Of a DNA stretch of 64,000 nucleotides, positions 17,904 through 26,379 are shown piece by piece. The DNA lies in assembly GCA_937924805.1 (NCBI GenBank), contig CALDTZ010000006.1, positions 145,635 through 209,634 of the forward strand, given 5' to 3'. The notes beneath the pieces were generated by a model. The model was not told the origin of the DNA. It did not search any database and was given only the letters and a program-made list of their open reading frames with translations. The position numbers and the translations under genes are program-made. The first letter of the stretch is position 1. Every line of letters begins with the position of its first letter. The stretch comes from an uncultured Saprospiraceae bacterium (GTDB lineage Bacteria; Bacteroidota; Bacteroidia; Chitinophagales; Saprospiraceae).

Positions 17904-18351
17904 TTTTAAAGCTTATTTTTTTTATTCCTTCTAAATTACGTTCTCTTGAATATTGTTCCATTTCAATTGAGTAATCTCCAATAGACTTAAAATAAATTTG
18001 ATGCTGAAGAACAACACGTAATTCACATGTTGCTGCATTGCATTTGCCATACCACTTTCCTCTATTATCCGCCAAATTTATAGGCAGTTGTTGTGCTATA
18101 TGCTTCCCATCCGGAAAAGTTGTTTTAATTTTGAAATACATGTTTTGAAATCCAAAATCTGCACTATGTTCGACATCCAAAATTAAGTCGTATTTTTTCG
18201 TAGTATCTGAAATAGAAAACTGACAAGTCTTGATTTCATTATAAGACCAAAATTCATCATTATCTACAAATTCTATTTCATAGAATGTTTTTTCCCCACA
18301 TGAAGAAAGCATTAATACGATCAAACAAAACATGGATATCAAATACTTCAT
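17896..18351 (-). CDS. gldH: Gliding motility lipoprotein GldH
   Basis: A 151-residue lipoprotein with lipobox LSSC (Cys18) and the GldH pattern: YEIEFVDNDEFWSYNEIKTC near the start and a strand-rich body ending in an EGIKKISFKI strand. GldH is required for gliding in Flavobacterium, probably at the membrane, and is often kept in non-gliding relatives as well. I start it at the ATG at 18351, one base after the dnaJ stop, because this gives the better signal peptide; an ATG at 18369 inside dnaJ is also in frame. It follows dnaJ and grpE on the same strand. Confidence 0.85.
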   Translation of the reverse strand: MKYLISMFCLIVLMLSSCGEKTFYEIEFVDNDEFWSYNEIKTCQFSISDTTKKYDLILDVEHSADFGFQNMYFKIKTTFPDGKHIAQQLPINLADNRGKWYGKCNAATCELRVVLQHQIYFKSIGDYSIEMEQYSRERNLEGIKKISFKII

Positions 18352-18352
18352 A

Positions 18353-19513
18353 TTAATTGAAATATTCACGCATTCGTTCGAAAAATCCTTTTTCGTTGTT
18401 TCCTGGTGCTGGATTAAAATTATCTGACAACCGAAGTTTTTCCATCATTTCTTCCTCTTCTTTTGTCATACTTTTTGGTGTCCAAATATTGATATTAATC
18501 AATTGATCACCATTGCCATACCCTTGTACGGATGGTAAACCTTTTCCTTTTAATCTAAATATTTTTCCAGCGGAAGTACCAGGTGGTACCTTTATTTTAA
18601 CTTTCCCTCCTAAGGTTGGCACTTCCATTGATGTTCCCAATGCTGCATCTGCAAAATTTAAAAACATATCAAATATCACATTTTGACCATCTCTACTAAA
18701 GTGGTCGTGCGATTTCTCTTCGATGTTAATCAATAAGTCTCCTTTGGGACCACCTCTTTTTCCTGCATTCCCTTTACCTCGCATTGAAAGTTGCATACCT
18801 TCTTCTACACCAGCCGGTATATCGATTTCAATCGTTTCACTATCGTAGGTTGTACCATCTCCTTTACAGGAATTACAATAAGCGCTAATTTGTTGACCTG
18901 AACCTTTACATGTAGGGCAAACAGTCGTTGTTTGCATTTGTCCTAAAAATGTACTTTTTACTTGACGTACATATCCTGAACCACCACATGTACCGCAGCC
19001 TGAAACCGATTGAGAATCTTTTGCTCCAGAACCACTGCAAGTATTGCATTCAATTTGCTTTTTTACTTTAATCTTTTTAGTGACTCCTTTTTGTATTTCC
19101 TCTAAAGTCAAAGCAACTTTGATCCTAATATTACTCCCTTTTTGACCTCTACGACTTTGAGACCGGCGTCCTCCTCCGCCTCCAAAAAAACTTTCAAAAG
19201 GACTGCCTGAATCACCAAAAATATCTCCAAAATTGGCAAAGATATCTTCCATATTCATACTACCACCACCAAAACCGCCGCCACCTTGGTTCATACCTGC
19301 ATGACCATATCGATCGTATCTAGCTTTTTTATCCGCATCACTCAATATTTCATAAGCTTCAGCTGCTTCTTTAAATTTTTCTTCCGCTTCTTTATTATCA
19401 GGATTTCGATCCGGATGGAATTGCATAGCTACTTTACGATACGCTTTTTTAATCGTTTTTTCGTCAGCATTTTTGTCAACACCTAATATTTCATAAAAAT
19501 CTCTCTTAGCCAT
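18353..19513 (-). CDS. dnaJ: Chaperone protein DnaJ
   Basis: A 386-residue type I Hsp40. The J domain is at 1-70 with the HPD motif (FHPDRNPDN), followed by a Gly/Phe-rich segment (about 72-118), four zinc-binding CxxCxGxG repeats ([32 protein letters not shown]; about 150-225) and the C-terminal substrate-binding domain. It stimulates DnaK ATPase and hands over unfolded proteins. It follows grpE by 5 bases; dnaK is not in the window. gldH is immediately downstream. Confidence 0.97.
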   Translation of the reverse strand: MAKRDFYEILGVDKNADEKTIKKAYRKVAMQFHPDRNPDNKEAEEKFKEAAEAYEILSDADKKARYDRYGHAGMNQGGGGFGGGSMNMEDIFANFGDIFGDSGSPFESFFGGGGGRRSQSRRGQKGSNIRIKVALTLEEIQKGVTKKIKVKKQIECNTCSGSGAKDSQSVSGCGTCGGSGYVRQVKSTFLGQMQTTTVCPTCKGSGQQISAYCNSCKGDGTTYDSETIEIDIPAGVEEGMQLSMRGKGNAGKRGGPKGDLLINIEEKSHDHFSRDGQNVIFDMFLNFADAALGTSMEVPTLGGKVKIKVPPGTSAGKIFRLKGKGLPSVQGYGNGDQLININIWTPKSMTKEEEEMMEKLRLSDNFNPAPGNNEKGFFERMREYFN

Positions 19514-19518
19514 GTAAT

Positions 19519-20040
19519 TTATTTGCCGACTACGACTTTCGCGTATCGAATTATTTTGTCATTTAAAATATAACCACGTTCTATTGTATCAACAACTTTT
19601 CCTACCATTTCATCCGATGGTGCAGGAATTTCAGTTATTGCACTATGAAGTTCTGCATCAAAATCTTCGCCTGTAGATTCCATAGGTTTTAAACCTAACC
19701 CTTGAAGTATTGTATAGATTTTAGTATAAACAATATTTACGCCTTCACTAAAACTTTCTTCATTATCTGGATTCTCTGCACTTTTTTTTGCTCGATCAAA
19801 ATCGTCAAGAACAGGTAAGATCGAATGCAACGTTTCTTCCGCAGCCGTTTTTCTCAAATCTATTCTTTCTTTGATGTTTCTCTTTTTGAAATTTTCGAAT
19901 TCAGCAAAAAGTCGGAGATGTTTATCTTTTAACTCTGCATTATTCAACTCCAATTCTTCAACTTTCGCTTCAAGTACTTTTTTTGATACTCTCTTTGCTG
20001 GTTTTTTCTTTACTTCTTCTTCAATTTTATCTTCAGCCAT
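19519..20040 (-). CDS. grpE: Nucleotide exchange factor GrpE
   Basis: A 173-residue GrpE, starting at the ATG at 20040. It has a charged N-terminal tail, a long coiled coil at about 25-80 ([11 protein letters not shown]), and the C-terminal beta domain closing with [20 protein letters not shown]. It releases ADP from DnaK. Longer in-frame starts reach 20112, but the upstream codons overlap a predicted -7 box (20112-20119) and do not look like GrpE. It forms an operon with dnaJ. Confidence 0.93.
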   Translation of the reverse strand: MAEDKIEEEVKKKPAKRVSKKVLEAKVEELELNNAELKDKHLRLFAEFENFKKRNIKERIDLRKTAAEETLHSILPVLDDFDRAKKSAENPDNEESFSEGVNIVYTKIYTILQGLGLKPMESTGEDFDAELHSAITEIPAPSDEMVGKVVDTIERGYILNDKIIRYAKVVVGK

Positions 20041-20111
20041 TTTTTTCTTTCGTTTAAACAAATTACTAAACGCAAACCCTTTGCCATTCATAAATTTCAG
20101 ACAATTTGGCA

Positions 20112-20119
20112 CAAAAATA
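20112..20119 (-). promoter_or_regulatory. -7 box upstream of grpE-dnaJ-gldH
   Basis: Minus strand TATTTTTG matches TAnnTTTG. No clear TTG -33 is found at the right spacing. It lies about 72 bases before the grpE ATG and helps exclude the longer upstream start. Confidence 0.4.
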
Positions 20120-20131
20120 TTTTTATTTGTG

Positions 20132-20653
20132 TCATTTTTTTAATTGTTGGTCCAAATACTGTCTTATTTCGCTCACTTTTTGGTTTACACCAATGATTAC
20201 GCCTTTCTCATTTATCAAATATTTGGTAGGTATTTCTCTAACTCCATATTGAGTGGCTATAGGTGATTTAAAACGATCTAGCTGTACTATATGATATTTC
20301 CAATGTAACGCATCTTTTGCAATGGCTGATTTCCATCTAGCCTCGTTCGTTTCAATAGCTACACTTACAATTTCAAACGAAAGGTCGTTTTCGTATTCTC
20401 TGTTGTTGTAATCATTGTATAAACTTACTAACTCAGGGTTTTCCTTCCTACAAGGACCACACCAAGATCCCCAAAAATCAAGTAAAAAAATAGTCCCTCT
20501 CAAGTCTTTCGTATTAAAATCAGAACCATCAATGAGTGTAGCATTAAAGTTTTGAACAGATTCTCCATCCGAAAATTTTGGCATTTTATAAAAATAGCAT
20601 CCAGCCCAACATAAAACAATTAGGACAAAAAGGACATTCGTTATTTTTTTCAT
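20132..20653 (-). CDS. TlpA-type thiol-disulfide oxidoreductase
   Basis: A 173-residue thioredoxin-fold protein with an N-terminal hydrophobic segment (about 4-22) ending in a cysteine (WAGC), so a signal anchor or weak lipobox. The active site is WGSWCGPCRKE, and the cis-proline lies in REIPTKYLI. It should act as a periplasmic disulfide reductase, for example in cytochrome c maturation or cysteine repair. It lies upstream of grpE on the same strand, about 90 bases away. Confidence 0.88.
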   Translation of the reverse strand: MKKITNVLFVLIVLCWAGCYFYKMPKFSDGESVQNFNATLIDGSDFNTKDLRGTIFLLDFWGSWCGPCRKENPELVSLYNDYNNREYENDLSFEIVSVAIETNEARWKSAIAKDALHWKYHIVQLDRFKSPIATQYGVREIPTKYLINEKGVIIGVNQKVSEIRQYLDQQLKK

Positions 20654-20815
20654 TATTTATTCTTTTTGTAATTGGTAGTGATGAAGGTAACATACATAGG
20701 GTTATCAATGTTCAAATCATTTAATTTTAAGTGCTATTTGTAAATGATACGATGTACAAGCTCTTTACTTTTTAGTATCAATTTCAATCTATTATAAATA
20801 AAGTGTGATTATTTT

Positions 20816-20845
20816 TTGCTTAATTAATAATTGGAACTAAATTTG
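20816..20845 (+). promoter_or_regulatory. Promoter of tRNA-Phe
   Basis: TTG (20816-20818), 19 bases, TAAATTTG (20838-20845): a full consensus match. Transcription should start near 20850 and leave a leader of about 50 bases before the mature tRNA. Confidence 0.8.
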
Positions 20846-20860
20846 CGACGCTTTATAACC

Positions 20861-20876
20861 GAGGCAGCAATGCCTC
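20861..20876 (+). other. Leader hairpin upstream of tRNA-Phe
   Basis: GAGGCA (20861-20866), loop GCAA, TGCCTC (20871-20876): a perfect 6-base stem with a GNRA tetraloop in the predicted primary transcript. The two arms copy the acceptor-stem strands of the tRNA downstream (GAGGCA at 20967-20972; TGCCTT at 20905-20910). Confidence 0.55.
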
Positions 20877-20902
20877 AGAAAACCAACTTAAAGCAAAAAA
20901 GA

Positions 20903-20975
20903 GGTGCCTTAGCTCAGTTGGTAGAGCAATGGACTGAAAATCCATGTGTCCCTGGTTCGATTCCTGGAGGCACCA
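20903..20975 (+). tRNA. tRNA-Phe (anticodon GAA)
   Basis: A complete 73-base cloverleaf: acceptor stem GGTGCCT/AGGCACC, D arm with GCTC/GAGC, anticodon stem ATGGA/TCCAT around loop CTGAAAA (anticodon GAA), T arm CCTGG/CCTGG-type with GTTCGATTC loop, discriminator A. CCA is not encoded and must be added enzymatically. It has its own promoter and terminator and stands alone, with no integrase next to it. Confidence 0.96.
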
Positions 20976-20984
20976 CTTTTAATA

Positions 20985-21022
20985 AATAACTCATTGTTCG
21001 TTCGATGGGTTATTTGTTTTTT
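20985..21022 (+). terminator. Intrinsic terminator after tRNA-Phe
   Basis: Stem AATAACTCAT (20985-20994) / ATGGGTTATT (21005-21014) with one G-T pair, 10-base loop, then a T-rich tail (21017-21022). Confidence 0.75.
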
Positions 21023-21071
21023 ACCTAAGAATCACTTAATTACTTTTGATTTTTTTGCTCGTTTGGATACA

Positions 21072-21668
21072 CTATATACCATATTTATAGTGTAAAATAT
21101 CTACACCGCCTATCGTATCAATTTGGATAATATATAGATTGTCATATTCAAAACTTGGAATATCTTGATAAGAATTAGAATTTGATAGTTGATTTAAAAA
21201 TTCCGGAATAGAGTAAGAATGAGCGATAATAAGCGCATTTCCAATTGGAATATCTTGGGGTAAAAGGTCTAGCAGTGCCTTAGAATCCGTATTACTATAT
21301 TCATCAATTCCTAGATTTCGAAGTTCTGCTGACGGTAATGCTGTTTCAATGGATCGATTAAAAGGTGTTGAATAAATTTTTTCTAAGGATACTTCTTGTA
21401 AAATTACAGCAAGGTTTTCTGCTCTTAATAAACCGAATGCATCTAAGCCTGGATCGTTACCAATGAATTCCTTTTCTGCATGCCTTACCAAAAAAAACGT
21501 GTTTTTAATATCATCACCAACATTGTGGATGTAGATTGAATCAATTTCTTCTATTATAATGGGAGGATCAATTCCTACATTCAAATTATCAAAGGCATCG
21601 CCTCTTTTATCACAACCAATAAAAGACCAAACACTATAATAAAACAAAATGAAAACGATATATCTCAT
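21072..21668 (-). CDS. Histidine phosphatase family lipoprotein
   Basis: A 198-residue phosphoglycerate-mutase-like phosphatase with a lipoprotein signal (Cys19, FIGC). The catalytic RHAEK motif (Arg62, His63) opens the domain; STPFNRSIETA and LIIAHSYSIPEF supply the other phosphate-pocket residues. The lipid anchor puts it in the periplasm or on the cell surface, where it could remove phosphate from small molecules or glycans; the substrate is unknown. It is convergent with tRNA-Phe, whose terminator lies between. Confidence 0.8.
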   Translation of the reverse strand: MRYIVFILFYYSVWSFIGCDKRGDAFDNLNVGIDPPIIIEEIDSIYIHNVGDDIKNTFFLVRHAEKEFIGNDPGLDAFGLLRAENLAVILQEVSLEKIYSTPFNRSIETALPSAELRNLGIDEYSNTDSKALLDLLPQDIPIGNALIIAHSYSIPEFLNQLSNSNSYQDIPSFEYDNLYIIQIDTIGGVDILHYKYGI

Positions 21669-21932
21669 GAATAAAACATAATAATAAAATAGGGCTTAAT
21701 CCTAAACCTTTTGATAACTGGAGTTTTGTTAGAATAACATTAATATAATGCTTTTTAATACATTAAATTGTCGCTAGCTTACTTCTCCAATGAAATGTAC
21801 TTTTTATATAACTATTCACAATAATCAGTCAATAAACAGAACAAAAACAAAAGCTTTACCAGACTTAAAATGAAATACATAACTACAACCAATGCTTTTT
21901 GTATTTTGGCTAATCGTAAACGATAATTATTT
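21669..21932. other. Divergent intergenic region
   Basis: 264 bases between the phosphatase (minus) and RidA (plus) genes. It must hold both promoters. A TGTATTTTGG stretch near 21900 only partly matches the -7 element. I see no RNA gene, long repeat or credible small gene here. Confidence 0.4.
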
Positions 21933-22349
21933 ATGAACATTGAAAATAAAGTACTTTCAAATAAAGCGACACCAAGAGGCAAATTTCCTCACGTAAAAAG
22001 AGTCGGTGATTTTATTTATGTGTCAGGTACAAGCAGTCGAAAGCCAGATAATACTTTTGAAGGTGTCGAGGTAGATGAATTTGGGACAACCAACCTTAAT
22101 ATCAAAGCGCAAACAAAAGCAGTGCTTGAAAATATAAATCAGCTACTAAATGCTTTTGATGCTAGTTTAAAGGATGTAGTTGATATCACTTCATTTCTTG
22201 TAAATATGAATGATTTTGGAGGGTACAATGCCATATATGGAGAATATTTTGACTTTAATGGCCCGACTAGAACAACCGTTGCTGTTCACCAATTACCACA
22301 CCCTCATTTATTAATTGAAATCAAAGCAATTGCTTATAAACCTATTTAA
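21933..22349 (+). CDS. RidA family deaminase (2-aminomuconate deaminase-like)
   Basis: A 138-residue RidA/YjgF protein. Family blocks: [38 protein letters not shown]-like segment ([14 protein letters not shown]), and the ending [15 protein letters not shown]. RidA proteins hydrolyse reactive enamines/imines; the N-terminal [13 protein letters not shown] and overall length are nearer to 2-aminomuconate deaminases of tryptophan breakdown than to housekeeping RidA. No other kynurenine-pathway gene is nearby, so the specific substrate is uncertain. Confidence 0.8.
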   Translation: MNIENKVLSNKATPRGKFPHVKRVGDFIYVSGTSSRKPDNTFEGVEVDEFGTTNLNIKAQTKAVLENINQLLNAFDASLKDVVDITSFLVNMNDFGGYNAIYGEYFDFNGPTRTTVAVHQLPHPHLLIEIKAIAYKPI

Positions 22350-22367
22350 TATCGGGTTATTAAATGG
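22341..22367. terminator. Hairpin between convergent genes
   Basis: CC-T-ATTTAATA (22341-22351) pairs with TATTAAAT-GG (22358-22367) around a 6-base loop, with one bulged T. It covers the RidA stop and lies just after the end of the convergent membrane protein gene. T tracts are weak, so terminator function is only likely. Confidence 0.4.
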
Positions 22368-22374
22368 TCAAATG

Positions 22375-23487
22375 CTAAATTTCTGTTTGTGTTTTTCTTC
22401 TCGACCACACAGTACGAATCCAATTTGGTATAATGATTACACCAATGATCAAATAGGTATAATACGTTATTAATCTCCATATAACCGCTACAATGGTTGC
22501 AATACCTTTTGGAATAAAGTCTCCATAAAAACCTCCAAACAACCACTCCGACACTCCTGAAGCACCTGGAGTAGGACTAAATTGAGTTATTGTATGCATC
22601 ATTTCAGATCTAGAATAAAGTACACTAATATTTAAAAAAGTAGGCTCAACAGCATGAACAATTGCAAGTATAATTAAAGCTATAGCTAGAAATTTAAATA
22701 TCCACCCAACAAAACTGCTAAACACTATTTTAATATAAAACCAAGAATTCTTTGTTCGCATCTCTAAAGAAGTCGTTTTAAAATCTTTAGCAATATTTTC
22801 TAAATTCGGTTTGTATCTTTTCAAAATGGAAATATTTGAAATCCATCTGATAAACTTCGACATAAACTCACTTCTAAGAATACCCAAAACAAAAAAGAAC
22901 CCATAAAAAAACATAAAGATCCATAATGAAAAAAGGGTCCACTTAAAACCAACCATCATTTCCGTCGAATCCGTCAATGGTCGTATACTTTCATCTCCTA
23001 AAAACAAATAAAGAATCGGTATGGAGATTAAAAAAAACAGCGTATCAACAATTACAGTAATGATAACCATAGATACTGCTTTTGCTCCTGATAATTTTTC
23101 TTGTGCAAGTAAAAAGATACCAACAGCAGATCCTCCTAAAGACGTTGGTGATACCGCTGATGCAAACTCCCAAATAAAAATAAGCTCAATACTTTTCGAC
23201 CATTTAAATTTATATCCAGACAATAAACGAAGTCTCCATGCAAATGCTAAATGCCTAAGTACATAAATAAATACTGTTAAACATAATAAGAATAAAGTAT
23301 AGTTATTCCATTTTATTTTTTGGAATTCATTCAAATCGAATTGCTGGTAGACCAGGTAAAAGACAACACCTAAACCTATTAAAATGGGCAACAAAATACG
23401 GTTTGTCTTCAAAGAGCTTAAAGCTTCTTCTGAATCTAGATTTGATATTTTAGTGTGTTTTTCCAAATGTAGGACAAAGTAATGCAT
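22375..23487 (-). CDS. Flippase-like/LPG-synthase-type membrane protein (UPF0104)
   Basis: A 370-residue protein with seven to eight transmembrane helices and the family blocks LRHLAFAWRLRLLSGYK, SAVSPTSLGGSAVGIFLL and FSPTPGASGVSEWLFGGFY. It belongs to the lysylphosphatidylglycerol synthase transmembrane/YbhN group. The soluble synthetase domain of MprF is absent, so it may move or flip a lipid rather than make one. It is divergent from the nifU-like gene. No substrate can be named. Confidence 0.8.
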   Translation of the reverse strand: MHYFVLHLEKHTKISNLDSEEALSSLKTNRILLPILIGLGVVFYLVYQQFDLNEFQKIKWNNYTLFLLCLTVFIYVLRHLAFAWRLRLLSGYKFKWSKSIELIFIWEFASAVSPTSLGGSAVGIFLLAQEKLSGAKAVSMVIITVIVDTLFFLISIPILYLFLGDESIRPLTDSTEMMVGFKWTLFSLWIFMFFYGFFFVLGILRSEFMSKFIRWISNISILKRYKPNLENIAKDFKTTSLEMRTKNSWFYIKIVFSSFVGWIFKFLAIALIILAIVHAVEPTFLNISVLYSRSEMMHTITQFSPTPGASGVSEWLFGGFYGDFIPKGIATIVAVIWRLITYYTYLIIGVIIIPNWIRTVWSRRKTQTEI

Positions 23488-23588
23488 TTATAACTTTGAA
23501 TAATAAATATTGTTTTAAAGTCTTTCTTCATTCGCTCATAAACTTTTTCCTATTTATCTTCGTTACTTTGAAAACCACAATTGAAAAT

Positions 23589-24200
23589 ATGGAGTCGATA
23601 ACTAAAAGCCCAGTAATGTTATATACTGAGCAAACACCTAATCCTGAATCGTTGAAGTATGTAACAAATCGAATGTTATACAAAGGAACGGCAGATTTTA
23701 GAACCCCAGATTTAGCTTTAGAATGGTCTCCATTAGCGACAGCATTGTTTGACCTCCCTTATGTTAAGGGCGTTTACATTTGCAACAATTTTGTAACTAT
23801 TTCTAAAGAACTTAATTATGCTTGGGAAGATATTATGCTTCCATTGAAAGAATTTATAAAAGCATATGTAGAAGATGGGAAAAAAATCCTTAATGATGGT
23901 TTTGAAGCAGCGATGGCTGAACTGGAAAAAGAACGAGGTGTTGGCTTGGAATATTCAGAAGATGATGCAGTATTAGTTAAGAAAATTATTGAGTTGATTG
24001 ACACTTATGTCAAGCCTGCTGTTGAAATGGATGGTGGAAACATTGAATTCAAATCATTTAAAGAAGGCGTTGTTTCAGTCGTTTTGCAAGGATCTTGTAG
24101 TGGTTGTCCTTCTTCAACAGTTACGTTAAAGTCTGGAATTGAAGGTATGTTAAAACGTATGGTTCCTCAAGTAACTGAGGTTGTAGCTGAAATGGGATAA
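23589..24200 (+). CDS. NifU/Nfu-type iron-sulfur carrier protein
   Basis: A 203-residue protein starting at the ATG at 23589 (an upstream in-frame extension from 23496 is hydrophobic and unlike the family). The N-terminal Nfu_N-type domain (about 8-90) has YTEQTPNPESLKYV; the C-terminal NifU domain (about 125-200) has VEMDGGNIEF and the cluster-binding CSGC motif. It should assemble or deliver Fe-S clusters. The inositol-phosphatase gene begins 1 base after its stop, so the two are likely translated from one message. Confidence 0.9.
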   Translation: MESITKSPVMLYTEQTPNPESLKYVTNRMLYKGTADFRTPDLALEWSPLATALFDLPYVKGVYICNNFVTISKELNYAWEDIMLPLKEFIKAYVEDGKKILNDGFEAAMAELEKERGVGLEYSEDDAVLVKKIIELIDTYVKPAVEMDGGNIEFKSFKEGVVSVVLQGSCSGCPSSTVTLKSGIEGMLKRMVPQVTEVVAEMG

Positions 24201-24201
24201 T

Positions 24202-25005
24202 ATGGACAAAAACTCTTTGCTTTCTATTCTTACCAATGTGGAATTACTTTGCAAAGAGGTAGCTTCATTTATTAGAGCAGAGATCAACAAGGTAACTCCA
24301 GATGATATTCAATCAAAAGAAATGAATAGCCTTGTTTCTTATGTTGATCAAGAAGCTGAAAAACAAATCGTACGTGGGTTATCTATGATATTACCTGAAG
24401 CTGGATATATCACAGAAGAAGAAACTACAAACGAACTTGATAAAAATTTTACTTGGATTGTAGATCCCTTAGATGGAACATCAAATTTTTTAAATAAGAT
24501 TCCCCATTTTTCAATTAGTGTTGCATTACTTGAAGGTGAAGAAATCGTGCTTGGCGTTGTGTTTGATATTATGAGAAATGAATCATTTACTGCGGTAAAA
24601 AATCATGGTTTTTATATTAATGGTATTCATTCCAAGATTGGTACATCCAAAAACATAAGTGATGCCATTGTAGTCACCGGTTTCCCTTACAACAAACACA
24701 AATTATTTCAACCCACATTTGATGTTATGAAATATTTTCTTCAGCATGGAAGAGGATTTAGGCGCTTAGGGTCTGCAGCTTTGGATTTAGCTTACATAGC
24801 TGCTGGAAGACTTGATATTTATTATGAAGCAAATATTAATGCGTGGGATGTTGCTGCAGGGATTATTTTAGTTACGGAAGCAGGTGGTGAAGTTTGTGAT
24901 TTTAACCAAGAACAAAATATGTTAGGAAGAGGTGAAATCATTGCAACCAATAAACATTTAATAAACTCGGTATCATTATTAATAAAAGAAACCTTCCATA
25001 AATAA
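24202..25005 (+). CDS. Inositol monophosphatase family protein
   Basis: A 267-residue IMPase/CysQ-superfamily phosphatase with intact metal sites: EEET (about 72-75), DPLDGTSNF (about 92-100) and the C-terminal AWDVAAGIILVTEAGG. It removes phosphate from inositol phosphates or similar small molecules. CysQ-like action on PAP (the by-product of sulfotransferases) is a possibility worth testing given the sulfation locus further right, but the sequence matches general IMPases better. It directly follows nfu. Confidence 0.88.
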   Translation: MDKNSLLSILTNVELLCKEVASFIRAEINKVTPDDIQSKEMNSLVSYVDQEAEKQIVRGLSMILPEAGYITEEETTNELDKNFTWIVDPLDGTSNFLNKIPHFSISVALLEGEEIVLGVVFDIMRNESFTAVKNHGFYINGIHSKIGTSKNISDAIVVTGFPYNKHKLFQPTFDVMKYFLQHGRGFRRLGSAALDLAYIAAGRLDIYYEANINAWDVAAGIILVTEAGGEVCDFNQEQNMLGRGEIIATNKHLINSVSLLIKETFHK

Positions 25006-25026
25006 TCATCTAGTCGATTATTTATG
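24997..25026 (+). terminator. Stem-loop at end of inositol phosphatase gene
   Basis: Perfect 11-base inverted repeat CATAAATAATC (24997-25007) / GATTATTTATG (25016-25026) with an 8-base loop, including the stop codon. The following bases are pyrimidine-rich but lack a long T run, so attenuation or mRNA-end protection is as likely as full termination. Confidence 0.55.
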
Positions 25027-25079
25027 CTTCCTATTCTATTAAGTTCCTTGTTTAGGGAATATTTTACTTCCTTTATTAT

Positions 25080-26321
25080 ATGAATTTGTTGGAAAACATT
25101 AAAATTGCTTTTAGATCCATTCGATCCAATTTTTTACGGTCGTTTCTAACCCTTATGATTATTGCTGTTGGCATCACTTGTTTGGTGGGAATCCTTACAG
25201 CTATAGATACAATATTGTTTTCTATGAATGATAACTTTAATCGATTGGGAGCAAATTCATTTAATATTAGACCTAGTAACTCAAATGTAAGAGGAAATAG
25301 AAGTGGTCGAAATGCTAAAAGAGCACCCAACATTACCTTTGAACAAGCTTTATCGTTTAAGAAAAAATTTATAGATAAAGGAAATAATGTTTCTGTTTAT
25401 TCTTATTGTACTAGTGAAGCAACAGTCTATTTCGAAAATAAAAAAACAGACCCTAATATTCGGTTTTATGGTGTTGATCAACATTACCTAAAAGTATCTT
25501 CTTACGATCTGGAAGCAGGAAGAAATTTTACCGAAAAAGAAATTGAAGTGGGTGCACACTTGGTTATTGTCGGAAGAGAGCTTGTTGACAAATTCTTCTT
25601 TAAAGACGCAAAAGCCTCCCTCAACCAACTTATAAAAATTAATGATGCCAGGTATAAAATCATAGGAGTGTTAGCAGATCGTGGTTCATCTATGAATGAT
25701 TCAGGTAACAAAAGAGTTTTTGTACCATTGCTGAATTCAAAAAAATACTTTGGCTATCCCAATAAGAATTACAGTGTAGTAGGTGGAATAAAAGATGCCA
25801 CTAGAATGAGTTCTGCCATATCAGATGCGACGGGGATAATGCGTGGCGTTCGAAAACTTAAAGTAACAGAAGAAAATAATTTTACCATAAGTAAAAGTGA
25901 TGGGATACTAAATCAATTAAAAGAAATGACAACCGAAATTCGTCTTTCATCAATGCTAATTGCATTAATGACACTTTTTGGTGCAGCTATTGGGTTAATG
26001 AATATTATGCTTGTCTCTGTGACTGAACGAACTAAAGAAATAGGAATACGAAAAGCACTAGGTGCACCACGACGAAATATCATGTTTCAATTTTTAATCG
26101 AAGCCGTAATTGTTTGTTTGTTAGGCGGAATATTAGGAATCATCTTAGGAATATTAATTGGTTTTGGGGTAGCAATTCTTATCGGAGGTAATTTTATTTT
26201 ACCGATAAACTGGATGGTACTTGGGATTGTCGTCTGTGTAATTGTTGGTGTTTCATCTGGCATCTATCCAGCATTAAAAGCATCAAAACTTGATCCCATT
26301 GAGGCGCTTCGATACGAATAA
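25080..26321 (+). CDS. MacB/FtsX-type ABC transporter permease
   Basis: A 413-residue permease: transmembrane helix at about 20-43, a large periplasmic MacB-type domain (about 45-285), then three helices (about 290-315, 340-365, 375-400) and the FtsX motif block TERTKEIGIRKALGAPRR before the second. The end SGIYPALKASKLDPIEALRYE is diagnostic. These proteins couple ATP hydrolysis in a partner to mechanical work on periplasmic substrates such as lipoproteins or toxins. No ATPase gene is adjacent. Confidence 0.9.
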   Translation: MNLLENIKIAFRSIRSNFLRSFLTLMIIAVGITCLVGILTAIDTILFSMNDNFNRLGANSFNIRPSNSNVRGNRSGRNAKRAPNITFEQALSFKKKFIDKGNNVSVYSYCTSEATVYFENKKTDPNIRFYGVDQHYLKVSSYDLEAGRNFTEKEIEVGAHLVIVGRELVDKFFFKDAKASLNQLIKINDARYKIIGVLADRGSSMNDSGNKRVFVPLLNSKKYFGYPNKNYSVVGGIKDATRMSSAISDATGIMRGVRKLKVTEENNFTISKSDGILNQLKEMTTEIRLSSMLIALMTLFGAAIGLMNIMLVSVTERTKEIGIRKALGAPRRNIMFQFLIEAVIVCLLGGILGIILGILIGFGVAILIGGNFILPINWMVLGIVVCVIVGVSSGIYPALKASKLDPIEALRYE

Positions 26322-26358
26322 AAAATAGCCTCTAATGCTATTCACACTTAGAGGCTAT
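26321..26358 (-). terminator. Intrinsic terminator of T9SS cargo gene
   Basis: Perfect 11-base stem ATAGCCTCTAA (26325-26335) / TTAGAGGCTAT (26348-26358). On the minus strand it is followed by a T run, so it mainly ends the cargo gene; it may also serve the convergent permease gene. Confidence 0.8.
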
Positions 26359-26379
26359 CATTTACCAATCTTTTATTGA

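Noticed and set aside
19140..19320. Apparent short tandem repeats in dnaJ
   Set aside because: This is the normal Gly-rich linker of DnaJ, not a mobile repeat.
19286..19486. Open frame opposite the J domain of dnaJ
   Set aside because: Low-complexity Phe/Ile-rich product from the complement of Lys/Glu/Ala-rich codons.
20903..20975. tRNA as an integration site for a mobile element
   Set aside because: No integrase and no repeated 3' tRNA fragment is visible nearby; flanking genes are ordinary.
21838..21932. Small open frame (about 18 codons) before RidA
   Set aside because: Too short, no family or upstream signal, and likely within the promoter region.
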